Assembly (NCBI RefSeq): GCF_004526345.1
Contig: NZ_CP038213.1
Coordinates: 2,914,001 to 2,978,000 of the forward strand
Origin: Ornithinimicrobium flavum
Lineage (GTDB): Bacteria; Actinomycetota; Actinomycetes; Actinomycetales; Dermatophilaceae
DNA: 64,000 nucleotides
Reading direction: 5' to 3'
Shown in pieces: positions 27,187 through 35,725 of this stretch; positions within the stretch are counted from its first letter, which is position 1, and each line of letters starts with the position of its first letter. The notes below the pieces were generated by a model. The model saw only the letters and a list, made by a program, of their open reading frames with translations. It had not been told where the DNA came from and did no database searches. Position numbers and translations under genes: made by a program.

Positions 27187-28542
27187 ATGCCGATGACCGC
27201 CACCCCGTCCCCCGCCGCCGGCGGGCCCACGCCGCACGAGGCCACCCCCGACAGCACGCCTCCGGGCAGCACGCCCCCGGCGGGCGCCATTCCCTCGGCC
27301 GTGACCCCCACCGGCTCCTCGACCGGCGGCGCCCCGCCGGTCGCTGCCTCCTCCTCGCCCGCACGTCCCGCCCGTCCTCCTCGGCGCTGGGCCGACCTCG
27401 TCGTCGTCAGCCTGCTGTCGGCCGGGCTGGCCGCCGGGGGCACCTACACCGCGCTGGAGCTCGGGCAGCCGGGCAGCACCGGGTCGGTCGCCGAGGACCC
27501 CGCCCCCGATGGCGCCGACGTCGACCCTGGCGCCACCCCGGTCTCGGACGCCCCCGCGGCGGACCCCTCGACGGGGAGCTCCGCGGCGGCCGCGGAGGAC
27601 TGGGCCGCGGTGGCCGAGGCGGTCACCCCCAGCACCGTGACGATCGCCGTCGCCGGCGCCACCGGGCAGGGGTCGGGCTCGGGCGTGGTCTGGGACACCG
27701 AGGGCCACGTCGTGACCAACGCCCACGTCGTCCAGGGTGCCCGGCAGGTCCAGGTCAGCCTCGCCGACGGCCGCACCTACCCCGCCACCGTGGTCGGCAC
27801 AGACCCCTCCAGCGACCTCGCGGTGCTGCAGCTCACGGGCGCACCCGACGACCTCCCGCCGATCACCGTCGGGGACGACCGGGCCCTGCAGGTCGGTGAC
27901 CCGGTGCTGGCCGTCGGGAGCCCCCTGGGGCTGTCGGGCACCGTCACCTCGGGCATCGTGAGCGCCCTGGACCGCCCCGTCACGACCCAGGGCACCGACG
28001 AGAGCCTGAGCGGCCGGGGCGTCCCCGTCGTCACCAACGCCATCCAGACCAGCGCCGCCATCAACCCGGGCAACTCCGGGGGTGCCCTGGTCAACGCGCG
28101 CGGCGAGCTGGTCGGCATCAACTCCTCCATCGCCTCCCTCTCCCAGGCCGGTGCCGGCGGGCAGGCCGGATCCATCGGCATCGGCTTCGCCATCCCCGCG
28201 GTCAAGGTGAGCCTGATCGCCGAGCAGCTCATCGAGACCGGGACCGCCACCAACGCCTTCCTGGGCGTCGGCCTGGTCGACGGCTCGGCCACGCTCGACG
28301 GGGCCCTGCTCACCGGTGCCGAGATCCGGCAGGTGGAGGACGGCTCGCCGGCGGCCGAGGCCGGGCTGCGCACCGGGGACGTGGTCGTCGCGATCGACGG
28401 GGAGCCGGTCTCCGGGCTCACCGCGCTCATCGGCCAGGTTCGCGAGCGGGCCGGCGGCCAGCAGGCGTCCCTCACCGTCGTGCGCGACGGCGCGCGCCAG
28501 GAGGTCGCGGTCACCTTCGCCACCCGGGCGGACGAGGGGTGA
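27187..28542 (+). CDS. HtrA-like serine protease with PDZ domain
   Basis: A 451-residue membrane-anchored protease. Residues 1-60 are a Pro/Ser/Thr-rich cytoplasmic stretch, one transmembrane helix lies at about 65-85, and a disordered linker leads to the trypsin-like domain. The catalytic triad is His in VVTNAHVV, Asp in SSDLAVLQL and Ser in NPGNSGGAL. A PDZ domain ends the protein (residues about 345-445, FLGVGLVDGSA to LTVVRDGARQEV). The position after the two-component genes matches mycobacterial pepD. Start is unsure: ATG 27187 is chosen, but GTG 27172 and ATG 27193 are in frame. Confidence 0.9.
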   Translation: MPMTATPSPAAGGPTPHEATPDSTPPGSTPPAGAIPSAVTPTGSSTGGAPPVAASSSPARPARPPRRWADLVVVSLLSAGLAAGGTYTALELGQPGSTGSVAEDPAPDGADVDPGATPVSDAPAADPSTGSSAAAAEDWAAVAEAVTPSTVTIAVAGATGQGSGSGVVWDTEGHVVTNAHVVQGARQVQVSLADGRTYPATVVGTDPSSDLAVLQLTGAPDDLPPITVGDDRALQVGDPVLAVGSPLGLSGTVTSGIVSALDRPVTTQGTDESLSGRGVPVVTNAIQTSAAINPGNSGGALVNARGELVGINSSIASLSQAGAGGQAGSIGIGFAIPAVKVSLIAEQLIETGTATNAFLGVGLVDGSATLDGALLTGAEIRQVEDGSPAAEAGLRTGDVVVAIDGEPVSGLTALIGQVRERAGGQQASLTVVRDGARQEVAVTFATRADEG

Positions 28543-28625
28543 CCTCGGCCGCCGGGTCGCGTTGATACCTTGACCCGGAGCGAGGCCGGCCCCCGGTCCT
28601 CGCCCCCACCTGGCAAGGAGTGTCC

Positions 28626-29840
28626 GTGAAGATCGCAGTCCTCGGCGGTGACGGTTTCTGCGGCTGGCCCGCGTCCCTGCACCTGTCGGACCTGGGTCAC
28701 GACGTCCTGGTCGTCGACAACCTGTCCCGGCGGCGGATCGACGAGGAGCTGGGCGCCTCCTCGCTGACCCCGATCGTCAGCCCGCAGGAGCGGGTGGCGG
28801 CGTGGCAGGAGGTGTCCGGGCGGACGATCACCTTCGTCGAGCTGGACGTCGCCCAGGACTACGACGGCCTTGTCGACCTCCTGCTGGCCCAGCGTCCGGA
28901 CGCCGTCGTCCACTTCGCCGAGCAGCGGGCCGCCCCCTACTCGATGAAGTCCCCGGCGCACAAGCGCTACACCGTGGACAACAACGTCAACGCCACGCAC
29001 AACCTGCTGGCGGCGCTGGTCGAGACGGGCCTGGACGCGCACCTGGTCCACCTGGGGACGATGGGCGTCTACGGCTACGGCACGGCCGGGATGAAGATCC
29101 CCGAGGGTTACCTCCCCGTCCAGGTCGTCACCCACGAGGGCGAGCAGGTGGAGCAGGAGATCCTCTACCCCACCAACCCCGGCTCCGTCTACCACCTGAC
29201 CAAGTGCCTGGACCAGCAGCTGTTCGCCTACTACGCCAAGAACGACCGCCTACGGATCACCGATCTGCACCAGGGCATCGTCTGGGGGACGCACACCGAC
29301 CAGACCGCACGGGACGAGCGGCTGGTCAACCGCTTCGACTACGACGGTGACTACGGCACGGTCCTCAACCGCTTCCTCATGCAGGCCGCCGTCGGCTACC
29401 CCCTCACCGTGCACGGCACCGGCGGGCAGACCCGGGCCTTCATCCACATCCGCGACATGGTCCGCTGCGTCCAGATCGCCCTGGAGAACCCTCCGGCCCG
29501 CGGCGACAAGGTCAAGATCTTCAACCAGATGACGCAGACCCACCGGGTCCGCGACCTGGCCGAGCTGGTCGCCGGCCTGTCGGGCGCGACCGTGGAGATG
29601 GTCCCGAACCCGCGCCACGAGGCGGCGGAGAACGACCTGCACGTGCGCAACGACACCTTCCTCGACCTCGGTCTGGAGCCGACCTTCCTCGAGGAGGGCC
29701 TGCTCCTGGAGGTCGAGGAGGTCGCCCGTCGCTACGCCCACCGGGCGGACCTCGAGAAGATCCCCTGCACCTCCGTGTGGACCGCCGAGCAGCGGCCGGG
29801 CGTCCCCTCCCGGCACCCCCAGCCCGTCGCCGGCGGCTGA
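28626..29840 (+). CDS. sqdB: UDP-sulfoquinovose synthase-like NAD-dependent epimerase
   Basis: A 404-residue extended short-chain dehydrogenase. The N-terminal VKIAVLGGDGFCGWPASLHL carries the Rossmann glycines in the GGDGFCGWP form that is a hallmark of SqdB/SQD1. The catalytic TyrXXXLys is in SVYHLTKCLDQQL, and HFAEQRAAPYSMKS and IFNQMTQTHRV are also SqdB motifs. The enzyme makes UDP-sulfoquinovose from UDP-glucose and sulfite. AAGGAG at 28615-28620 puts the start at GTG 28626 rather than the in-frame GTG at 28620. A TACCTT box (28566-28571) may be its promoter. A glycosyltransferase that looks like SqdX is next. Confidence 0.88.
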   Translation: MKIAVLGGDGFCGWPASLHLSDLGHDVLVVDNLSRRRIDEELGASSLTPIVSPQERVAAWQEVSGRTITFVELDVAQDYDGLVDLLLAQRPDAVVHFAEQRAAPYSMKSPAHKRYTVDNNVNATHNLLAALVETGLDAHLVHLGTMGVYGYGTAGMKIPEGYLPVQVVTHEGEQVEQEILYPTNPGSVYHLTKCLDQQLFAYYAKNDRLRITDLHQGIVWGTHTDQTARDERLVNRFDYDGDYGTVLNRFLMQAAVGYPLTVHGTGGQTRAFIHIRDMVRCVQIALENPPARGDKVKIFNQMTQTHRVRDLAELVAGLSGATVEMVPNPRHEAAENDLHVRNDTFLDLGLEPTFLEEGLLLEVEEVARRYAHRADLEKIPCTSVWTAEQRPGVPSRHPQPVAGG

Positions 29841-29872
29841 GCGCCGCCGGGTCGACGGCATACCCGCCGCCC

Positions 29873-31042
29873 ATGCGCATCGCCCTGTTCACCGAGGTCT
29901 TCCTGCCCAAGGTCGACGGTGTCGTCACCCGCGTGACCCGCACCCTGGAGCAGCTGGAGCAGCTCGGTCACACCGCGCTCGTCTTCGCGCCCGGCGACCC
30001 GCCCGAGCGCTTCGGCGCCCACCAGGTGGTGCGGACCCGGTCCTGGTCCTTCCCCTGGTACCCCGAGATCATGGTCGGCACCCCCACCCCCCGGATCGCC
30101 CGGGAGATGCGCGCCTTCCGGCCCGACATCGTGCACGCGGTCAACCCGGTGTGGCTGGCGGCCTACGGCGTCCTGTCCGCGCGCCGGCGCAACCTGCCCC
30201 TGCTGGCCAGCTTCCACACCGACGTGCCCTCCTACACGACGGCGATCGGCGGCGGGCTGCAGGTCCTGCGCGCCCCGGTGCAGACGTGGACCACCGCCCT
30301 GCACAACCTGGCCGAGGTCAACCTGTGCACCTCCCGGCAGATGGTCGACCGGGCCCGGGAGGTCGGGATCCACGACGTGGACCTGTGGCCCAAGGCCGTC
30401 GACACGGTCGGCTACCACCCGCGGCGCCGCTCCCGCGAGATGCGGGAGCGGCTCACCGGCGGTCACCCCGACGCTCCCCTGGCGCTCTACGTGGGCCGGC
30501 TGTCGCGGGAGAAGAACCTCGTCCAGCTCCTCGAGCCGCTGCGCCGGCTGCAGGGGTATGGCGTGCGCCTGGCCCTGGTCGGGTCGGGACCGGGGCGCAG
30601 CGAGCTGGAGGCGGTGTTCGCCGGGACGCCCACCGTCTTCCCCGGCTACCTCGGTGGTGAGGACCTCGCTGCGGCCTACGCCTCCGCGGACGTCTTCGCC
30701 TTCCCGTCGACGACGGAGACCCTGGGCCTGGTGGCGCTGGAGTCGATGGCCTCGGGGGTCCCCGTCGTCGGCGCGGACGCGGGCGGGATCCCCTTCGCCG
30801 TCGAGGACGGCCGCACCGGGTTCCTGGTGACCCCCGGGGACGTCGAGGGCTGGACCGACCGGCTGCGGGCCCTGCTGACCGACCCGCAGCTGCGGGCGCG
30901 GATGGGAGGGCAGGCCCGGGCCGACGCCGAGGAGCACTCCTGGCAGGCGGCGACGGAGTCGCTCGTGCGGTCCTACGAGGTGGCGCTGGAGCGTCACGCC
31001 GGCCGGCGTCCGATGCACCGGGCGCTGCGCGCCCGGGGGTGA
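29873..31042 (+). CDS. Family 4 glycosyltransferase, SqdX-like
   Basis: A 389-residue GT-B glycosyltransferase. The N-terminus MRIALFTEVFLPKVDGVVTR matches sulfoquinovosyltransferases and related actinobacterial mannosyltransferases. The donor-side domain has LYVGRLSREKNLVQLLEPL and the E-X7-E motif TETLGLVALESMASGVPVV. It is 32 bases after sqdB, on the same strand. Together the two would make sulfoquinovosyl diacylglycerol. GT4 enzymes of the alpha-mannosyltransferase type (PimB/MgtA) share the same N-terminal motif, so the lipid product is inferred from the pairing with sqdB. Confidence 0.75.
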   Translation: MRIALFTEVFLPKVDGVVTRVTRTLEQLEQLGHTALVFAPGDPPERFGAHQVVRTRSWSFPWYPEIMVGTPTPRIAREMRAFRPDIVHAVNPVWLAAYGVLSARRRNLPLLASFHTDVPSYTTAIGGGLQVLRAPVQTWTTALHNLAEVNLCTSRQMVDRAREVGIHDVDLWPKAVDTVGYHPRRRSREMRERLTGGHPDAPLALYVGRLSREKNLVQLLEPLRRLQGYGVRLALVGSGPGRSELEAVFAGTPTVFPGYLGGEDLAAAYASADVFAFPSTTETLGLVALESMASGVPVVGADAGGIPFAVEDGRTGFLVTPGDVEGWTDRLRALLTDPQLRARMGGQARADAEEHSWQAATESLVRSYEVALERHAGRRPMHRALRARG

Positions 31043-31169
31043 GGGCACTCCCCCCGCCCCCCTGACGCAGACCCCTGTCGACCACCCGTCGTCGCGGTGC
31101 CGGCGCGTCCTCCCCGGGTGTAGTCTCGTCGCTCCTCCCGCCGCCACCTCCGACGCACCGAGGTCCGCC

Positions 31170-33314
31170 GTGCCCGCCCCACCTCAGCCGCCCCTCCCCC
31201 CGCAGGACGTCCCCGACCCCGCTGCCGAGCTCGCCTCCGAGCAGGCCCACCTGGCGCGCGCCCGCACCGAGCTGGCCCGGATGCGCGAGCACACCCTGTC
31301 GCTGGCCGCCGACGGCGGCGACGCGATCGCCGGGGAGGCGCTGGCCCGCGTCCTGTGGCTCCGCGCGAGGGCGCTGCAGGACGACCCCGGCACCACGCTC
31401 TTCTTCGGACGCGTCGACCGGGACCCGCGCGGGCTCGGCGCAGGGGCGGGTGCGGTCGCGGGACAGGGCGCGGAGGACCGCCTCTACCTGGGGCGCCGGC
31501 ACGTGTCGGACGCCGACGGTGACCCGGTCGTCATCGACTGGCGGGCGGAGGTCTCCCGGCCCTTCTACCGCGCCAGCGTCGCCGACCCGATGGGGTTGGT
31601 GCGCCGTCGCCGGTTCGGCGTCGAGGGCGGGGAGCTGACCGCCTTCGAGGACGAGTGGCTGTCGGCCCCGGGTGCCGTCGGGGGCGGGCTGGCCGTCGAG
31701 GGCCCGGACCGCAGCGGGCCGACCGACCCCGGCGGTCGTCCCACGAGCGCCCTGCTCGCCCGGGAGATCGAGCGCCCCCGCATCGGGCCGATGCGCGACA
31801 TCGTCGCGACGATCCAGCCGGAGCAGGACGAGATCGTGCGGGCCGACGTCGCCACGACAGTCTGCGTGCAGGGCGCGCCGGGCACCGGGAAGACCGCCGT
31901 GGGCCTGCTCCGGGCCGCCTGGCTGCTCTACGCCTTCCGGGACCGGCTCGCCCGCTCCGGCGTCCTCGTCGTCGGACCCAACCGGGCCTTCCTCGAGCAC
32001 GTCGGCGCGGTCCTGCCCTCGCTGGGGGAGGTGAGCGTGCGCCACACCACGGTCGAGGAGCTCGTGGCGCACGCGCGGGTGCGGGCGGTGGACCCCCCGG
32101 AGGTCGCCCGGCTCAAGGGCGAGGCGCGGATGGCCGAGGTGCTGCGGACCGCGCTGTGGGCCTGCGTGCGGCCGGCGACCGAGGCCCTCGTGGTCCCGCG
32201 CGGGTCCCGTCGCTGGCGGGTCCCTGCCTACGAGGTCCAGGACATGCTCGACGAGCTGCGCACCCGGGGCGTGGGGTATGCCGCCGCCCGCGCCATGCTG
32301 CACCAGCGGCTCGCGCACGCCGTGCTCGTCGCCATGGAGCGCTCGGGCGACTCCCCCGACGACCGGGTGCAGGACAGCGTGGCCCGGTCGGCGGCGGTGA
32401 GGGCCTACGTCAAGGAGGTCTGGCCCGAGGTGCGCGCGACCACCGTGCTCGCCCACGTGCTGTCCACCGGCGAGCACCTGGCCGACGACCAGCGCGCGAT
32501 GACGTGGGACGCACCTCCTCGCACGGCGGCGTCAGCCCGGTGGACCCCCGCCGACCTGGTGCTCCTGGACGAGCTGACCGACCTCGTCGACCGGACCCCG
32601 AGCCTGGGCCACGTCATCCTCGACGAGGCGCAGGACCTCTCCCCGATGCAGCTGCGGGCCGTCGGGCGCCGCGCCTCGACCGGGTCCCTGACCGTGCTGG
32701 GCGACCTCGCGCAGGGCACCACGCCCTGGGCGAGCACCTCGTGGGAGGAGTCGCTGCGGCACCTGGGCCCCCGGCACGCGCTGGAGGCTCCCGGCACGGT
32801 GCTGGTCGAGCTCCTCCGCGGCTTCCGGGTGCCCGGCGCGGTGATCGAGTATGCGGCCCGCCTCCTGCCCGTGATCGCCCCCGGTCTCGCCCCGCCCGAG
32901 TCCGTGCGCTCCAACCCGGGCCGGCTCACCGTGCACGAGGTCGGGGACAGCGTGGCGGGCGCGGTCGAGGCGACGGTGGAGGCGGTCCGGACCCCGGGGT
33001 CGGTCGGGGTGATCGTGCCGGACGCGTGGACCGCGGAGGTCGGTGCGGCGCTGACGGCCGCCGGCGTCGCCCACGAGGTGCTCGACGGGCAGCACGCGGG
33101 TGAGCAGGTGCTCCGGGTCCACTTCGTCCCGGCCCGGGTGGCCAAGGGGCTGGAGTTCGACCAGGTGGTGCTGGTGGAGCCGGCCGCCATCGCCGCCGCC
33201 GAGCCGGACGAGCGCACCGGCCTCCGGCGGCTCTACGTCGTCCTCACGCGTGCGGTGTCGGGGCTCAGCGTCGTGCACGCCGAGCCGTTGCCGGAGGCGC
33301 TCACCGGGGCCTGA
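31170..33314 (+). CDS. HelD/HelR-like RNA polymerase-associated helicase
   Basis: A 714-residue UvrD-like ATPase. The N-terminal 60 residues form a charged coiled coil (ELASEQAHLARARTELARM). Then comes the HelD signature YLGRRHVSDADGDPVVIDWR with VSRPFYRASVADPMGL, Walker A QGAPGTGKTAVGLLR, Walker B VILDEAQDLSP, and C-terminal RVAKGLEFDQVVLVEP with YVVLTRA. Actinobacterial HelD proteins bind RNA polymerase and release stalled complexes; some give rifamycin tolerance. No rifamycin-associated element is seen in the 127 bases upstream. TAGTCT at 31122-31127 is a plausible -10. Start is GTG 31170. Confidence 0.9.
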   Translation: MPAPPQPPLPPQDVPDPAAELASEQAHLARARTELARMREHTLSLAADGGDAIAGEALARVLWLRARALQDDPGTTLFFGRVDRDPRGLGAGAGAVAGQGAEDRLYLGRRHVSDADGDPVVIDWRAEVSRPFYRASVADPMGLVRRRRFGVEGGELTAFEDEWLSAPGAVGGGLAVEGPDRSGPTDPGGRPTSALLAREIERPRIGPMRDIVATIQPEQDEIVRADVATTVCVQGAPGTGKTAVGLLRAAWLLYAFRDRLARSGVLVVGPNRAFLEHVGAVLPSLGEVSVRHTTVEELVAHARVRAVDPPEVARLKGEARMAEVLRTALWACVRPATEALVVPRGSRRWRVPAYEVQDMLDELRTRGVGYAAARAMLHQRLAHAVLVAMERSGDSPDDRVQDSVARSAAVRAYVKEVWPEVRATTVLAHVLSTGEHLADDQRAMTWDAPPRTAASARWTPADLVLLDELTDLVDRTPSLGHVILDEAQDLSPMQLRAVGRRASTGSLTVLGDLAQGTTPWASTSWEESLRHLGPRHALEAPGTVLVELLRGFRVPGAVIEYAARLLPVIAPGLAPPESVRSNPGRLTVHEVGDSVAGAVEATVEAVRTPGSVGVIVPDAWTAEVGAALTAAGVAHEVLDGQHAGEQVLRVHFVPARVAKGLEFDQVVLVEPAAIAAAEPDERTGLRRLYVVLTRAVSGLSVVHAEPLPEALTGA

Positions 33315-33318
33315 CGGC

Positions 33319-34272
33319 TCACGGGCCGGTGTCGACGGCCTCGCCCGTGTCGTGCGCGACGTGGTAGGTGGGCCGGCCGAGCATCGTGGTGTACATCCGG
33401 CCGACGTACTCACCCAGGATGCCCACGCACAGCAGCTGGATGCCGCCGACGGTGGTGACCACCACGAAGGTGGAGGTCCAGCCCGGGACGTTCAGGCCCA
33501 CGGCATACCCGACGAGCGCGTAGACCAGCAGCAGCATCGCCACGACGAAGCCGGCCAGGCCCAGCCAGGTCGCCAGCCGCAGGGGCGCGATGCTGGCTCC
33601 GGTGATGCTGTCGACGGCCAGGCGCACCATCTTGGACAGGGGGTACTTCGAGCTGCCCGCCGGCCGCTCCTCGCGACGGTAGGTGACCATGCCGCCGGGG
33701 AAGCCGAGCTGCGGCACGACCAGCCGCAGCACCCGGTGGTGCTCGGGCAGGGCGTTGACCGCCTCGACGGTCGCCCGCGACATGAGCCGGTAGTCACCGG
33801 CGTGCGCGTGGGACTGGTGCGCGCCGAGCCGGCGCATGGTGTCGTAGTAGCCCTTGGCCGTGACCCGCTTGAAGCGGGTGTCGGTGCTGCGGTCCGAGCG
33901 GGCGGCGTAGACGACGTCGAGACCGTCGTCCTGCGCCAGCCGGAGCATCTCGGCGATCAGCTCGGGCGGGTCCTGCAGGTCGGCGTCGATCGTGACGACG
34001 TAGCTCCCCCGGGCCCGGGCCAGGCCGGCGGAGATGGCCGCCTGGTGCCCGGCGTTGGCGCGCAGGCGCACCACCCGCAGCTGGGGCCAGGACACCCGCT
34101 CGCGCTGCAGCAGGACCGGTGTCCGGTCCTGGCTGCCGTCGTCGACGACCAGCACCTCGTAGGGCACCCCGAGCCCGTCCACCACCGGTCGCAGCCGCGC
34201 CACGAAGAGCGGCAGGACCTCCTCCTCGTCGAACATGGGCACCACGACGCTCAGCACGGGCGCCTCCGTCAT
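33319..34272 (-). CDS. Family 2 glycosyltransferase with C-terminal membrane helices
   Basis: A 317-residue enzyme of the polyprenyl-phosphate sugar transferase type (GtrB/DPM1-like). The GT2 domain has VVVPMFDEEEVLPLFVARL, VDDGSQDRT, the DXD-containing TIDADLQDPPELIAEML and FKRVTAKGYYDTMRRLG. Two helices at about residues 230-256 and 266-290 anchor it, ending near ILGEYVGRMYTTMLGRP. It would transfer a sugar from a nucleotide to a lipid phosphate carrier at the inner membrane face, which could serve the GT-C-like protein at 16511; that link is inferred. It converges on the HelD gene with 4 bases between stops. Confidence 0.9.
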   Translation of the reverse strand: MTEAPVLSVVVPMFDEEEVLPLFVARLRPVVDGLGVPYEVLVVDDGSQDRTPVLLQRERVSWPQLRVVRLRANAGHQAAISAGLARARGSYVVTIDADLQDPPELIAEMLRLAQDDGLDVVYAARSDRSTDTRFKRVTAKGYYDTMRRLGAHQSHAHAGDYRLMSRATVEAVNALPEHHRVLRLVVPQLGFPGGMVTYRREERPAGSSKYPLSKMVRLAVDSITGASIAPLRLATWLGLAGFVVAMLLLVYALVGYAVGLNVPGWTSTFVVVTTVGGIQLLCVGILGEYVGRMYTTMLGRPTYHVAHDTGEAVDTGP

Positions 34273-34384
34273 CCTCGTCCTCCCTGCTCAGCGGTCGAAG
34301 CGATCCTACGTGCTGCGGTCGCACCGGCCGGGGGGACGGCATACGGTGGACCCGAAGACCTCCCCCCTCAGAACAGGAGCGACC

Positions 34385-35026
34385 ATGCACCCCACGCACG
34401 TCCCCCTGCGCGTCGTCACCGGCGCCTACATCCTCAACTCCGGCCTGAACAAGCTCAAGGCCGGCGAGGAGGAGCAGCAGCAGATGCACGGTTGGGCCTC
34501 CAGCGTCTACCCGTTCCTGGGGGACCTCAAGCCCAAGGAGTTCGCCAAGCTGCTGGGCTACGGCGAGATCGGTCTGGGCGCGGCCCTGCTGCTGCCGACC
34601 GTGCCCTCCGCCGTCGCCGGCGGAGCGCTGGCCGCGTTCGGTGCCGGCCTGACGGGGATGTACCTCAAGACCCCCGGCATGACCCAGGACGACGGCATCC
34701 GGCCCACCACGGAGGGCACGGGGCTGGCCAAGGACGTGTGGCTGGTCGGTGCCGGTCTCACCCTGGCGATGCAGTCCTTCCTCTCCGGGACCAAGCACGC
34801 CGCCCAGTCGGTGGCCGGCGGGGTCGCGGGCGCCGCCGGTGCGGTCGCCGGCGGTGTCACCGGAGCCGCCAGCTCGGTCGGCTCCAGCCTGACCAGTGCC
34901 GTCGGCGCGGGCGCCTCGAAGAGCAAGGGGGGCGTGCACAGCCTGCTCGACACCGCCCACGACAAGAGGGAGGAGCTGGCGGACGCGCTCGCCGACCTGG
35001 CCGAGTCCCTCGTCGGGAGGCGCTGA
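34385..35026 (+). CDS. DoxX-like small membrane protein with Gly/Ala/Ser tail
   Basis: A 213-residue protein. The first 130 residues resemble DoxX: PLRVVTGAYILNSGLNKLKA, then LGYGEIGLGAALLLPTVPS and three to four helices. From about residue 138 it continues as a Gly/Ala/Ser-rich stretch (AGGVAGAAGAVAGGVTGAAS) and an amphipathic C-terminal helix of acidic type (DTAHDKREELADALADLAES). AGGAG at 34375-34379 lies 5 bases before ATG 34385. TACGGT (34343-34348) may be its -10. Role unknown; DoxX relatives are linked to redox and membrane stress. Confidence 0.75.
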   Translation: MHPTHVPLRVVTGAYILNSGLNKLKAGEEEQQQMHGWASSVYPFLGDLKPKEFAKLLGYGEIGLGAALLLPTVPSAVAGGALAAFGAGLTGMYLKTPGMTQDDGIRPTTEGTGLAKDVWLVGAGLTLAMQSFLSGTKHAAQSVAGGVAGAAGAVAGGVTGAASSVGSSLTSAVGAGASKSKGGVHSLLDTAHDKREELADALADLAESLVGRR

Positions 35027-35029
35027 GTC

Positions 35030-35725
35030 CTGGTCCCCGACCCCGAGGCCCTCCTCGACCGGTGGCTCGCCGACGCGCAGCACCTCGCCCCCGACGCCGG
35101 CCGGGACCTGTGGCTGGCGGAGGGGTCGGTGCTCCTTGGCGGGTGGTCCCAGCCCCACCGCGTCTACCACACGACCCAGCACCTCGCGGAGGTCCTGACG
35201 GCGCTGGACGAGCTGGCCGCGCAGGTGGGTCTGGACCCCCTGGACGCCCTGCTGGCCCGCACCGTCGCGTGGTACCACGACCTCGTCCACGACCCCCGTG
35301 CCACCCCCGGCAGCAACGAGCACCGCAGCGCGACGCTGGCACGCGACCACCTCCACCGGCTGGGGGTGGAGGACGGGCTCGTGGACGTGGTGGAGGCCGG
35401 GGTGCTGATGACCCGGACCCACCAGGTCCCCGAGAGCTCCCCGCACGCGCCGGCCCTGGACGCCGTGCACGACGCCGACCTGTGGATCCTCTCGGCCCCG
35501 CCGGACCGGTACGCGCAGTACCGCGAGCAGGTGCGCCAGGAGTACGCCTTCGTGCCCGAGGACGCCTACCGGAGCGGACGGGTGGACGTGCTGGCGCCCT
35601 TCCGGGACCGTCCACGGCTCTACCGGACCGGGCACGCGCACCGGGGCTGGACCGCGCGGGCCCGGCGCAACGTCGGGGACGAGATCGCCGGGCTCGGTGG
35701 TGGGGGCCGGGACGACCGTGCATGA
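35030..35725 (+). CDS. HD-domain metal-dependent phosphohydrolase without a standard start codon
   Basis: The reading frame opens just after the DoxX stop and is coding from the first codons (LVPDPEALLDRWLADAQHLA), as in homologues that begin some 30 residues before the conserved SQPHRVYHTTQHL. Yet the first ATG/GTG/TTG in frame is GTG 35129. GGGAGG at 35015-35020 would serve a start at GTC 35027 or CTG 35030. I list it from CTG 35030, which is a guess. Metal-site residues: HRVYH, AWYHDLVHD (HD pair) and AVHDADLWIL. The substrate is unknown. The 3' end overlaps the AlkD-like gene by 8 bases. Confidence 0.65.
   Translation: MVPDPEALLDRWLADAQHLAPDAGRDLWLAEGSVLLGGWSQPHRVYHTTQHLAEVLTALDELAAQVGLDPLDALLARTVAWYHDLVHDPRATPGSNEHRSATLARDHLHRLGVEDGLVDVVEAGVLMTRTHQVPESSPHAPALDAVHDADLWILSAPPDRYAQYREQVRQEYAFVPEDAYRSGRVDVLAPFRDRPRLYRTGHAHRGWTARARRNVGDEIAGLGGGGRDDRA

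Noticed and set aside
31043..31169. Rifamycin-associated element
   Set aside because: No copy of the known 19-base palindrome is seen before the HelD-like gene.
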